The position numbers were made by a program, and so were the translations under genes. A DNA stretch of 37,278 bases from Bacteriovoracaceae bacterium (lineage in GTDB: Bacteria; Bdellovibrionota; Bacteriovoracia; Bacteriovoracales; Bacteriovoracaceae), in NCBI GenBank assembly GCA_021732585.1, contig JAKFUR010000071.1, positions 1 to 37,278 on the forward strand, given 5' to 3'. The notes under the pieces were generated by a model that was not told the origin of the DNA, ran no database searches, and saw nothing but the letters and a program-made list of their open reading frames with translations. Below, piece after piece: positions 18,141-27,670 of the stretch (positions within the stretch are counted from its first letter, which is position 1; every line of letters begins with the position of its first letter).

Positions 18141-19381
18141 AGACCCAAAGATTTCTTGGCGGCTTTACGCTCTCTCATCGCGGTGATGAAAGAAGCATGT
18201 GACCACGTCAGCTCATCAGCAGAAATATGGTAGCCCGTGTGGCGATCCCACTGTTCCGCCATGGCACCATCATTACGCGAATGAAAACGGATGCGATCCA
18301 GATACTCATCGCCGATTTTGATGTGACGAGATTTCCCAGTCGTGCGTGCTAAGCGGTAGTGGTACTCCGCCACAGCTGCTGTCGTGAGAATCCATGGGTT
18401 GCCACCATAGTAAGTGTCTTCAGGGTAACGTCCTAAAGCTGTCGCGACTGAGCCGCGTTGATTAAGCGGGTAGATGCGATTGAATGATTCTTCTAAAAGT
18501 TTCACCGAGCGTGCAAGACGAGAGTCCGTGATACGGAAATATCCGTTATCACCCACGTGCAAGAACGCCAAGATGATACAGGTATCAAGATTAGAGTGCT
18601 TGTAGTCGATGCCTTCGACGCGATCACGAGTGGTGACGAAGTGATGGTTTGTTACGAATTGATCAAGTCGATTTTCAACGAGTACCGCTTGCCATGCATA
18701 ATGTTCAGCCGCACCTTGATCATTGAACTTACGAGCGAGGGCCGCGCCTTCCAGCAACGCCTGACGAGTCACCATCAAGGTGTAAAAGTGCATGCCTTTG
18801 ATTTCTTCCCAGAGATCAAAACCAGGCTCGGTCCAGTGATGAGCGACGTATTCAAGGTCACGCTTAATGAGTGAACGCGCCGGAAGTTCTGCGAAGTAAA
18901 GTGAGCGTAAAGAAGCTGGTGTCGCGCCTTGTTTCGTCAAATGTTCAGCATGACGAACAAGGTAGAGCGCACGCAAAGCAGGCGAGTCGTTTTGTGGACG
19001 GCCCCATGGACCATTAAAGCTTGAACCATCGACGTGGTATTTCGGCTCTCCCAAATCCGTAAGAGTTGTTTGCTCTTGAATGAAGAGAGAGAAGTCTACG
19101 TACTGCTGAATGTGCTTGGCATTGATGGCCGATGGCGATTGACGCTGATCCATCATGACGACATCCATAACGAGAGCAGCATCACGCACCCAGTGGAAAA
19201 AATAATCCGGATCGCGACGTTGCGGAGATGCAATAACGGCACCCGCACGGGTTCCTTCTGGGGAGAGGTTCGCCAAAAGTTTTTGCCATGAGGCTTTCTC
19301 TTGCACAGTGAGCCAGTTTTCTAGCGTGCGAGCGTGAAGAGATGAGGAAACGAAAAGCAGACAAAGAAGGAGGGTTTTCAT
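18137..19381 (-). CDS. Secreted glycoside hydrolase family 15 (glucoamylase-like)
   Basis: RDPDYFFHWVRDAALVMDV, EEIKGMHFYTLMVTRQAL, GRYPEDTYYGGNPWILTTAAVAEYHYRLA are GH15 hallmarks; signal peptide; ATGA overlap with SDR. Confidence 0.9.
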   Translation of the reverse strand: MKTLLLCLLFVSSSLHARTLENWLTVQEKASWQKLLANLSPEGTRAGAVIASPQRRDPDYFFHWVRDAALVMDVVMMDQRQSPSAINAKHIQQYVDFSLFIQEQTTLTDLGEPKYHVDGSSFNGPWGRPQNDSPALRALYLVRHAEHLTKQGATPASLRSLYFAELPARSLIKRDLEYVAHHWTEPGFDLWEEIKGMHFYTLMVTRQALLEGAALARKFNDQGAAEHYAWQAVLVENRLDQFVTNHHFVTTRDRVEGIDYKHSNLDTCIILAFLHVGDNGYFRITDSRLARSVKLLEESFNRIYPLNQRGSVATALGRYPEDTYYGGNPWILTTAAVAEYHYRLARTTGKSRHIKIGDEYLDRIRFHSRNDGAMAEQWDRHTGYHISADELTWSHASFITAMRERKAAKKSLGL

Positions 19382-19472
19382 GGCGGCATGCTATGAGGGC
19401 CATAGGTAAAAGGCAATATCGCCGCACAGCGAAAAGCTAGTTTTAAAGACCGCGATACCGTAAACTTCCGGC

Positions 19473-20693
19473 ATGACTAAAATCACCGTATCCCCTGAAG
19501 ATCAGTTGCGCGAAATCCGCCGTGGCGTCCATGAAATCCTCCCTGAAGAGGAATTTCTCAAGAAACTTAAGAAGAGCTACGAGACTCAAAAGCCTCTTAA
19601 GATAAAATTTGGTGCGGATCCTTCACGTCCCGACATTCATCTAGGCCATACCGTTGTTTTGCAGAAGCTTCGTCTCTTGCAGGATTTCGGTCATGATATC
19701 TATTTCTTGATTGGTGATTACACAGCACAGATCGGTGATCCGTCTGGCAAAAATAAAACTCGTCCGATTCTTACTGAAGAAGATGTCCGTCAGAACGCAC
19801 AAACCTACAGCGAACAAGTCGGTAAGGTTCTCGATATGACCAAAACCAAAGTGGTGTTCAACCGCGATTGGCTTGGCAAATTCTCGGGCCTTGATCTGAT
19901 CCAACTCATGGCGAAGACCACCGCTGGTGCGATTCTTCAGCGCGAAGATTTCTCAAAACGTTACGGCAGTGCTGAACCGATTTATTTGCACGAGATGGTT
20001 TACCCTGTCCTGCAGGGATTCGACTCAGTCCATTTGAAAGCTGACCTTGAACTCGGTGGAACGGATCAAACCTTCAACTTGATGATGGGCCGTACGTTGC
20101 AAAACGCCTACGAGCAGCCGTCTCAATGCATTCTTACGATGCCTTTGATTGAAGGCACCGACGGTGTGAATAAAATGTCCAAGTCCATGGACAACTACAT
20201 CTCACTCACTGAGTCTGCCACCGACATGTTCGGTAAGCTCATGTCGATCTCTGATGAACTCATGAAGAAATACTGGACGCTCCTATCGCGTCGTCCGGCC
20301 GCTGAAGTGGATGCTATTATTGTTGGCTTGAAAGATGGCACACGCCATCCCATGGCGACGAAGAAAGATCTCGCTGAAGAAATCACGGGCTACTATCACG
20401 GCGCTGCTGTCGGAAAAGAAGAACGTGATAAATTCGAAGCGCGCTTCTCTAAGAAGCAAGTGCTCGATGATGTCGAAGTGGTGGAGCGCGCCGCCGGAAC
20501 CTTGGCGCTGCTCGATCTTATGCGTGAATTGAAGTTTGTTGAATCAAACGGTGAAGGTCGCCGTCTATTAAAGCAGAACGCTGTGAAGATCGATGGCAAG
20601 GCCCACGCCGCTGAGACCTATGTTCTTTCACCGGGCAGCGAGGTCATTCTTAAAGTTGGTAAACTTCGTCTCGTCAAACTTAAGGCCATCTAA
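19473..20693 (+). CDS. tyrS: Tyrosyl-tRNA synthetase
   Basis: PDIHLGHT (HIGH variant), KMSKS, GGTDQTFN, C-terminal S4-like domain. Confidence 0.97.
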   Translation: MTKITVSPEDQLREIRRGVHEILPEEEFLKKLKKSYETQKPLKIKFGADPSRPDIHLGHTVVLQKLRLLQDFGHDIYFLIGDYTAQIGDPSGKNKTRPILTEEDVRQNAQTYSEQVGKVLDMTKTKVVFNRDWLGKFSGLDLIQLMAKTTAGAILQREDFSKRYGSAEPIYLHEMVYPVLQGFDSVHLKADLELGGTDQTFNLMMGRTLQNAYEQPSQCILTMPLIEGTDGVNKMSKSMDNYISLTESATDMFGKLMSISDELMKKYWTLLSRRPAAEVDAIIVGLKDGTRHPMATKKDLAEEITGYYHGAAVGKEERDKFEARFSKKQVLDDVEVVERAAGTLALLDLMRELKFVESNGEGRRLLKQNAVKIDGKAHAAETYVLSPGSEVILKVGKLRLVKLKAI

Positions 20694-21769
20694 TGTCACG
20701 CCCGCTTCCACCGGCCGAGATTTGTACCGAGCGTATGATCTTGCGCAAGCACAAGATGGAAGACGCGGCAATGATGTTCCGTGAGATTGATGCCGACCGC
20801 GAACGTCTGCGCCAGTGGTTACCTTGGGTCGATCATACCAAAGTTACGGAAGATTCCAAACGTAATCTAGAAACATGCATCTCATCTTGGGATTCTGGTG
20901 ATCAATTTGATTACGGTTTCTACACCCACGCAGGAGAATTCCTTGGGCGTGGTGGATTACACGCTCTTAATTGGGCGATCCCAAAAGGTGAGTTCGGTTA
21001 TTTCATGGTCACGCGCGGTGAAGGGAAGGGCTATGTCTCTGAGGCGCTGGCCGCACTTGAGAAAGAATTTTTTGCTTTGGGTTTTGAGCGACTGGAAGTT
21101 CGTTGTGATCCGTTGAATGTGCGTTCGGCGAATGTGCCACGGCGTTTGGGTTATCGTCTGGAAGCTGTACTCGCTCGTGAGGCCCGGCAAAACGGAAAAC
21201 TCCGCGATACCATGATCTGGGCGAAGCTCAAGCACGATGCTCGTAAAAACACTCCGATGCGCCCGAGTTTTATTGGTCATTGGACTGAGCATATCGAAGA
21301 AGACAACGCAAAATACCCGAACAGTGAAGAACTCTTAGGGCATGGCGTGCGTTTAGGAAGTAAGCTTGGACTCAAAGCGATCGGCATACATTATGAAATG
21401 CTCGCTCCTGGTCGTCGTACCTCATGGCCGCATGCGGAGAGTACAGAAGAAGAGTTTGCCTTTGTACTCGAAGGTACGCCGGACGTATGGGTGGATGGAG
21501 TGCTTCATCGCTTAGTGCCGGGAGACTTTGTGGCCTTCCCCGCAGGCACGGGCATCGCTCATACGTTTATGAACAACACGCTTCATATGTGCCGACTGCT
21601 TGTGGGTGGTGAGAGCAATAAAAAAGAAAATAAGATTCACTATCCGCTGCATCCAGCTCGCATGGAAGAATGTCGTCGTGATGGCTGGGCGTGGGATGAT
21701 GTTCCCGCCCGCGAGCTAGGCACGCACGACGGGATGACAGATGAGCAACGTAAGAAACCTCAGCCGTAG
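20693..21769 (+). CDS. Fusion protein: N-terminal GNAT acetyltransferase (RimJ/RimL-like) + C-terminal cupin
   Basis: GNAT: TERMILRKHKMEDA...GEFGYFMVTRGEGKGYVSEALAAL...VRSANVPRRLGYRLEA. Cupin: MLAPGRRTSWPHAESTEEEFAFVLEGTPDVWVDGVLHRLVPGDFVAFPAGTGIAHTFMN. One uninterrupted frame. Confidence 0.9.
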   Translation: MSRPLPPAEICTERMILRKHKMEDAAMMFREIDADRERLRQWLPWVDHTKVTEDSKRNLETCISSWDSGDQFDYGFYTHAGEFLGRGGLHALNWAIPKGEFGYFMVTRGEGKGYVSEALAALEKEFFALGFERLEVRCDPLNVRSANVPRRLGYRLEAVLAREARQNGKLRDTMIWAKLKHDARKNTPMRPSFIGHWTEHIEEDNAKYPNSEELLGHGVRLGSKLGLKAIGIHYEMLAPGRRTSWPHAESTEEEFAFVLEGTPDVWVDGVLHRLVPGDFVAFPAGTGIAHTFMNNTLHMCRLLVGGESNKKENKIHYPLHPARMEECRRDGWAWDDVPARELGTHDGMTDEQRKKPQP

Positions 21770-22590
21770 TCCGCTTCTCTCACCGCTTGAATCAGTTTGA
21801 GGCCGGCCTGGGTTTCCCGCAGGCTTGGGCGATAAACTAAGCAGTGCTTATCTACCACAGAGTAATCACCGACTGGTGTAAGCCGAGTGCCGGCGAGGGC
21901 TCGTGCCACTCGTTCCGGCAGCAAAGCAATCCCTTCACCGGCCATCGCCAAATGTGCCGCCACTTCTAGCGAATCCGTTTCTACAAGTTCATCGGGAAAA
22001 TCTTTGAGCTTCATCTGCAACTCTTGGCTTTGGAAGATGCCGGGATGAAGAATCAGCCGGTCTTTATATTTCCCTTTTATGCAGTAGGGACGGACTTGGT
22101 CTTTGTAGAGCTCTTTAATCACCAGATCATTATGAGGTACAGGATTCACCACCAATCCAACGTCGACGCGCTTTGAAATAATGTCTTCGGCGATGTGACG
22201 GGAAGGACCGTGCTGAAGCGTCAGCCGAACAAGTGGCGCGAGTGTCTGAAGTTTGCGGTAAATCGGCGGCAAAGCAAACAGCGCAACAGAGGCATGAATG
22301 CCAAAACGAAAGCGTGCACGCAGTTCCTTATCATCCGACTCCACGGCCTGCATGAAATCCTGCCAAGACTGGCGCAAAGGAAGAGCATGAGATTTGAGCT
22401 TTTCCCCAAAAGTGGTCAATTCCATCCCTTGGCGCCCACGGCGAAAGAGGGGCTGGCCGAGGTCGCGCTCCATCTTCTTGAGCCAATGGCTTAAGGCCGG
22501 CTGACTAATACCGAGGCGTTCGGCGGCTCGGGTCATGTGATTTCGCTCAGCAAGCTCGAGAAACCATTTCAAATCTTCAGAACCAATCAT
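21760..22590 (-). CDS. LysR-family transcriptional regulator
   Basis: N-terminal wHTH: LKWFLELAERNHMTRAAERLGISQPALSHWLKKMERDLGQPLFRRGRQGMELT. Confidence 0.95.
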   Translation of the reverse strand: MIGSEDLKWFLELAERNHMTRAAERLGISQPALSHWLKKMERDLGQPLFRRGRQGMELTTFGEKLKSHALPLRQSWQDFMQAVESDDKELRARFRFGIHASVALFALPPIYRKLQTLAPLVRLTLQHGPSRHIAEDIISKRVDVGLVVNPVPHNDLVIKELYKDQVRPYCIKGKYKDRLILHPGIFQSQELQMKLKDFPDELVETDSLEVAAHLAMAGEGIALLPERVARALAGTRLTPVGDYSVVDKHCLVYRPSLRETQAGLKLIQAVREADYG

Positions 22591-22693
22591 GAAATATCCT
22601 TATTAGATCAATGTGCATCATTCATTTTATCTATTTTCTCAGAAAGGCCAGTATGCCGTCAACAGGTCGTCGACCTCAACACAGGAGAAAAAA

Positions 22694-23176
22694 ATGAAAA
22701 TGTTCACTTTAATTGTCTTAGCTCTTGGGTCTGTTGCTGCGATGGCACAAACAGAACTCTCGCGCGAAGTTTCGCGCCACACTCAAACCATCAACGTTAA
22801 AGTGGATGCCACCACTGTTCGTTGCTCAGCTTTAGGCTACTCACGTCCTGAGCTTAAAGTAGATGTTCCGGCGCTTGACTGGGCAGCGACCTTCAATCAT
22901 CGCACCTTCGGTGAAGGCCAGCCGTGCATGACATCAATTGAATGCAAAACCTACGAGGAACCTAAAGAGCTTCTCGCTGCTGGCACAGGTGATATCAATG
23001 CTCCGCTCACAGTGGTGCACACGGAAAAGGCCTGGATCAATGAGGCCGAGGGCACTTGCTCTCGCTGGTTACAAGAAGATCTAGAAATGACCCTAAATGG
23101 AGTTGTGTTCAATCACCAACGCACAGGCAACTTGGGCGAAACAAGTGCCGAAGCCTGCAAGAAATTATTTCAGTAA
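22694..23176 (+). CDS. Secreted hypothetical protein
   Basis: Signal peptide MKMFTLIVLALGSVAAMAQ; AGGAG at ~22683; divergent from the LysR gene. Start trimmed from 22613. Confidence 0.7.
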   Translation: MKMFTLIVLALGSVAAMAQTELSREVSRHTQTINVKVDATTVRCSALGYSRPELKVDVPALDWAATFNHRTFGEGQPCMTSIECKTYEEPKELLAAGTGDINAPLTVVHTEKAWINEAEGTCSRWLQEDLEMTLNGVVFNHQRTGNLGETSAEACKKLFQ

Positions 23177-23180
23177 AATT

Positions 23181-23690
23181 CTACGGGCCACGCTCAACTT
23201 TCACAACTTTTGAGCCTGGCCCTAACTTCATCCCAAAGCTCTTGATTCCTTTCGACGGAATATCGAAGAGCAGGTGAGTCTTGGTAGGAGAATCCGAATC
23301 CAGCTGAAACTCCTCATCCATCATAAATCGATCAACGAGGGTTAATTCGTAAAGCTTTTGTTTCTGTTCATCACCGGCCAAGGTTTCAATCAGCGCGATG
23401 CTCTCTTTCACGATCTTCTGTTTCTCGCGCGGGAAAAACTCTAGACCACCCCAAAGTAGAGAAAAGTCTTTGGCCTGGATTTCCATAGCTTTTTTTGTGG
23501 TGTTCTGAAGCACAAGATGGAGCTTCAACATATTATCCAGTTCTTCAAAGCGATAGTAATAAACTAATTTGTCGCGCTTCTCGACGTGCATGAAGCCACC
23601 GCCTGTGCCGACCCAATCATGTTTGGTGCGATAACGGACTTCATTGCTGGAGCACGAGACAAGGAACATCAGCAAAAAGAGAAGACGCAT
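23181..23690 (-). CDS. Hypothetical lipoprotein
   Basis: [18 protein letters not shown] lipobox; TAATG-type overlap with deoC. Confidence 0.75.
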   Translation of the reverse strand: MRLLFLLMFLVSCSSNEVRYRTKHDWVGTGGGFMHVEKRDKLVYYYRFEELDNMLKLHLVLQNTTKKAMEIQAKDFSLLWGGLEFFPREKQKIVKESIALIETLAGDEQKQKLYELTLVDRFMMDEEFQLDSDSPTKTHLLFDIPSKGIKSFGMKLGPGSKVVKVERGP

Positions 23691-24358
23691 TAGTAACCTG
23701 CTCCGGCCTTACCTGTCGTGACGAGTTGTACTCCGGAACTTGTGCCAAGGCGTGTGGCGCCGGCCTTGATCATGGCTTCGGCGGTGGCGGCATCACGAAC
23801 TCCGCCGCTCGCTTTCACACCTAAGTTCTCACCCACGGTTTTGCGCATAAGAAGAACATCCTCAATGGTGGCACCGCTAGTGGAGAATCCGGTGGAGGTT
23901 TTTACGAAGTCCGCACCGGCCGACCATGAAGCCTGACAGGCCTTCACTTTCTCCTCCTCATTTAAGAGGCAGGTCTCAAGGATCACTTTCAACAGCGCCC
24001 CTGATTTGTGGCAAACCTCGGCGAGTGTTTGAATATCTTTTTCCACAATGTCCCACTCACCATTTTTAGCGGCGGCGATATTCATCACCATGTCGATCTC
24101 TTGCGCTCCATGCTCAAGCGCCCATTTGGTTTCCGCCACTTTGGCAGCGGTCGGTGTGCAACCAAGTGGAAATCCCACAACGGTACAGACTTTCACACGT
24201 GAGCCTTTCAATTCCTTCGCGGCCTGCGGCACATAAAATGGATTAATGCAGACACTGGCAAAGTTATGCGTGCGGGCTTCATCGCAAAGTTTGCGAATTT
24301 GCATGCGAGTGGCGTCGGGCTTGAGAAGGGTGTGATCGATGTATGATGCAAAATCCAT
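23690..24358 (-). CDS. deoC: Deoxyribose-phosphate aldolase
   Basis: [56 protein letters not shown]. Confidence 0.97.
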   Translation of the reverse strand: MDFASYIDHTLLKPDATRMQIRKLCDEARTHNFASVCINPFYVPQAAKELKGSRVKVCTVVGFPLGCTPTAAKVAETKWALEHGAQEIDMVMNIAAAKNGEWDIVEKDIQTLAEVCHKSGALLKVILETCLLNEEEKVKACQASWSAGADFVKTSTGFSTSGATIEDVLLMRKTVGENLGVKASGGVRDAATAEAMIKAGATRLGTSSGVQLVTTGKAGAGY

Positions 24359-24360
24359 AA

Positions 24361-24936
24361 CTAACCTTTGCGTGGATCGGTGGATTGGACAATAGCACGG
24401 TGAGCATGGCGTGCAAGAAACGCGTCTACGGCCGCGCTTTGAGCGAGCGGATGAATGTCACGAAACTTCATCCAGTCTAAGCCCGCGTAAAGTGTAAGTG
24501 TGACTTGGTTCCATTCACCGGCTTCAGGTGTCGCCATCCATGAAGACAGCCAATTCATCACAGAGACGATGCGATCATTAAGTCGTTGAGGATACATAGC
24601 GGTTTGTTCAAAGTTGGATTTCTTCATTAAGAAGAGACCGACACCCGCATCCATCATGCGTTCAATGGCGGTCATGCGGTTCTCTTGCTCAAGGCTCAAC
24701 GGCTCCCAATTATGCTTGCGGCCTAAGTGCTGAAGAATAATGCGCGAGTCCCACACCGGCTTCCCATCATCAATAAGACAAGGAATCTGATTAGTGGGAT
24801 TGAGCTTGAGAAGTTCAGCGGCGCCGGGTGCCTCATATATATTGATGACCTTGAACTCAAAGGGAATGTACTCCATCGCCATGCGGAGTCGGCGGACAAA
24901 AGGCGAGGGCATGGAGCCGACAAGTATATAAGACAT
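24361..24936 (-). CDS. Glutathione S-transferase family protein
   Basis: Thioredoxin-like N-domain ([24 protein letters not shown]...[30 protein letters not shown]). Confidence 0.9.
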   Translation of the reverse strand: MSYILVGSMPSPFVRRLRMAMEYIPFEFKVINIYEAPGAAELLKLNPTNQIPCLIDDGKPVWDSRIILQHLGRKHNWEPLSLEQENRMTAIERMMDAGVGLFLMKKSNFEQTAMYPQRLNDRIVSVMNWLSSWMATPEAGEWNQVTLTLYAGLDWMKFRDIHPLAQSAAVDAFLARHAHRAIVQSTDPRKG

Positions 24937-25037
24937 AGAACCTCCCAAATGTGCCTTAAGTGTACGGCCCCAAACTACAGTGTCTATTCTTTTGACAGTT
25001 TTCCCTTACCTAAACCCTCGAAACCCCTCAACAAAAC

Positions 25038-25055
25038 TTGGCACGATTATTGGAT
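25038..25055 (+). promoter_or_regulatory. Sigma-54-like (-24/-12) promoter candidate
   Basis: TTGGCACG-ATTA-TTGGAT versus consensus YTGGCACGrNNNTTGCW; only the -12 C is replaced (G). Confidence 0.6.
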
Positions 25056-25094
25056 ATAAGACTGCAAACATGGTCACTGTCCGGGGAGGACAAT

Positions 25095-25766
25095 ATGAAG
25101 AACACTTTCAAATTTGTACTATTAGCTTCACTCGTAGTTTTCGCCGCAGCTTGCGGAAAGAAAGATGAATCGAGTAGTAGTTCTGGTTTTCGTAGTAGCC
25201 TAAGCACAGGGTCAAATATTTCTACCTCATCTCGCCAAGCGGTTGAACAGTTTAATCGTTGGTACGCTTCTCGTTTTGAACCTTCTGTTACTCCAGGTGT
25301 ATACCGAGTCGCTTATACCTCAGCCAGTGCTCAAAATAGCAATAGTAATTGTGAAGAAAGAGACTTGGGTTTTCTTGGTTTGAAGTATTGGTACTGTGCA
25401 CCTTCTACCTCTGGAAGCCTCACTTCAGGTCTTGATGAATGTCGAACAACGATTATAGCGAGTGATCGTTCTGTTAAAGGTGAAAATGCTTCTTTGGCTA
25501 GAATTGCGGCCGGTCAAGCAGGAACACTAGTGAACGCAACATTTCAGGGGTCTTCCGAGAACTACCAGAACTCGGTTTTCACCCTTCAGTTCCAAAAGAG
25601 TAACGCCCATATCGTGACTTATATCATCGATACTCGTTACCACTCAGCGATGCAGCCGGTACAAGTTACAGATACAGAATCAGATAGCCTGATGTACTAC
25701 TACGGATCTGCGATCTCTACACCTTTCAACACTGTGAGTGTTGCCGGTCTCGAGATTTGTGACTAA
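25095..25766 (+). CDS. Hypothetical lipoprotein
   Basis: MKNTFKFVLLASLVVFAAACGKKDESSSS lipobox; GGGGAGGA RBS; start trimmed from 25038. Confidence 0.8.
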   Translation: MKNTFKFVLLASLVVFAAACGKKDESSSSSGFRSSLSTGSNISTSSRQAVEQFNRWYASRFEPSVTPGVYRVAYTSASAQNSNSNCEERDLGFLGLKYWYCAPSTSGSLTSGLDECRTTIIASDRSVKGENASLARIAAGQAGTLVNATFQGSSENYQNSVFTLQFQKSNAHIVTYIIDTRYHSAMQPVQVTDTESDSLMYYYGSAISTPFNTVSVAGLEICD

Positions 25767-25777
25767 AAACTCAATCT

Positions 25778-25801
25778 AAGGGCCCCTTTCGGGGCCCTTT
25801 T
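25778..25801 (+). terminator. Rho-independent terminator after the lipoprotein
   Basis: AAGGGCCCC-TTTC-GGGGCCCTTTT. Confidence 0.9.
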
Positions 25802-25908
25802 ACATTTCTAGCCGATCAACTTACTCAAGCAATCATTGTCTCATCCGTTTTACTTGGTCCCCACGCCGCTTCCGGTTATCCTGAAATTACTTTTTTCAGG
25901 AGAAACTC

Positions 25909-27642
25909 ATGGGCAAATATCACGCCGACCTTCGCGACATTCAGTTCAACCTTTTTGATGTTTTGAACATCACGCGCCTTCCGCAGTTTGGTTTAGAGGA
26001 AGGGGACTACAAAGGCATCTTGGATGAGTACAGCAAGTTCGTGGAAAACGAAATTTTTCCTTCGCGCGAACCCTCGGATGTACATGGCGTGAAAATGGTC
26101 GACGGAAATGTCAAAGTCGCCCCTGAGCTTCACTCAGTTCAAAAAGGTTTCCATGACAATGGTTGGTTTGCCTTGGGCTTTCCGGCCGACATCGGTGGTA
26201 CACCTGTTCCCGAAGCGCTCTACACAGCTTGTATGTCTCTGGCGACCGGTGCAAACTGTGCCTGGATGATGTATCCAGGTTTGAGTCGTGCTGCCATGAA
26301 CGTCATTCGCCTCAAGGGTACTGAGTTCATGAAAACCCACATCATGAGCAAGATGGTGACCGGCGAGTGGGGCGGCACTATGTGTCTCACCGAAGCAGGC
26401 GCAGGCTCAGATGTAGGCGCACTGAAAACGACGGCGAAACCTTTGAGCGGTGGTAAGTACGCTATCAAAGGTGCGAAGATTTTCATCTCATCGGGCGAGA
26501 GCGATCTTTACAGTAACAACATTCACCTCGTGCTCGCGCGCACTCCAGGCGGCGGCGAAGGCACCAAAGGGATTTCCCTTTTCGTGGTTCCACGTTTCAA
26601 AATCAACGATGACGGTTCAATGGGTGCCACCAACCATGTGCAATGCTCGAAAGTCGAACACAAGATGGGCATTCACGCCTCGGCGACATGTGAGTTGCAA
26701 TTCGGCCAAACCGGCGAAACCGAAGGCTGGATGATTGGCGAAGAGTTCGAAGGCATGTCGACCATGTTCATCATGATGAACGAGGCACGTTTGTACTGCG
26801 GGATCCAAGGCGAAAGCCAAGGGAACTTGGCGTATCACATGGCGGACAAGTATGTGCGTGAGCGCGTGCAGTTCGGCAAAGAACTCATTTTGCATCCTGA
26901 TATTCGTCGCAATCTTTTGCGCATGCGGGCCATGGGCCGCGGCATGCGTGCTCTGTGCATGTACACCGCAGATCTCTTCGACAAAGTTCACGAGACCGGT
27001 GACCACAAGTACGAAGGTCTGATTGGTTTGCTCACGCCGATTTGCAAAGCCTACTGTTCAGAACAAGGCTTTCAAGTGGCGGTTGAATCTTTGCAAGCTC
27101 ACGGTGGTTACGGCTACTGCACTGAATACGGCGTTGAGCAGTTCGTGCGTGATACGAAGATCGCGACCATCTACGAAGGCACCAACGGCATTCAGGCCAT
27201 CGACTTCGTGATGAGAAAAATTTTGAAAGATGGTGGCAAATCTATCACTGCACTTTCAGCTGAGATCATCGCGACAGTAGGTAAATTGGATGACGCTACC
27301 TTCAAAAAAGAAAAAGAGCTTTTCGGTAAAGTTCTCATGAGCGCGCAATCGACCATGCAGCACTTGTCAGGCCTCGCACAAAAGAACCAATTCAGTCTGG
27401 TGCTTCAGCACTGCACGGACTTTTTGCAGTTTGCTTCGCAAATGGTGGTGGCGTGGCGCTTGATGGAGTCGGCTGAAATTGCTCAACAGAAACTTGCAAG
27501 TACGACGGGAGACGAGAAGAAGTATCTCGAATCAAAAATGGTCGACTTTAAAATCTATTGTTCGCACTATCTCGTACATAATTTGTCGATCGCTAAAACC
27601 ATCACTGATTTGAGTGATGACGTGTCAGCGTTAGAGCTGTAA
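25909..27642 (+). CDS. Acyl-CoA dehydrogenase
   Basis: MCLTEAGAGSDVGALKTTA, GYGYCTEYGVEQFVRDTKIATIYEGTNGIQAIDFV motifs; RBS CAGGAGAA. Confidence 0.95.
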   Translation: MGKYHADLRDIQFNLFDVLNITRLPQFGLEEGDYKGILDEYSKFVENEIFPSREPSDVHGVKMVDGNVKVAPELHSVQKGFHDNGWFALGFPADIGGTPVPEALYTACMSLATGANCAWMMYPGLSRAAMNVIRLKGTEFMKTHIMSKMVTGEWGGTMCLTEAGAGSDVGALKTTAKPLSGGKYAIKGAKIFISSGESDLYSNNIHLVLARTPGGGEGTKGISLFVVPRFKINDDGSMGATNHVQCSKVEHKMGIHASATCELQFGQTGETEGWMIGEEFEGMSTMFIMMNEARLYCGIQGESQGNLAYHMADKYVRERVQFGKELILHPDIRRNLLRMRAMGRGMRALCMYTADLFDKVHETGDHKYEGLIGLLTPICKAYCSEQGFQVAVESLQAHGGYGYCTEYGVEQFVRDTKIATIYEGTNGIQAIDFVMRKILKDGGKSITALSAEIIATVGKLDDATFKKEKELFGKVLMSAQSTMQHLSGLAQKNQFSLVLQHCTDFLQFASQMVVAWRLMESAEIAQQKLASTTGDEKKYLESKMVDFKIYCSHYLVHNLSIAKTITDLSDDVSALEL

Positions 27643-27670
27643 ACTGAAAGTAATTTTTTAAAGGTTTCAA

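Noticed and set aside
24992-25015. Sigma-70 promoter from TTGACA at 24992
   Set aside because: No acceptable -10 at 16-18 nt spacing (CCCTCG region).
26617-27006. 129-aa ORF antisense to the acyl-CoA dehydrogenase
   Set aside because: Explained by codon bias opposite a conserved gene; no RBS or motif.
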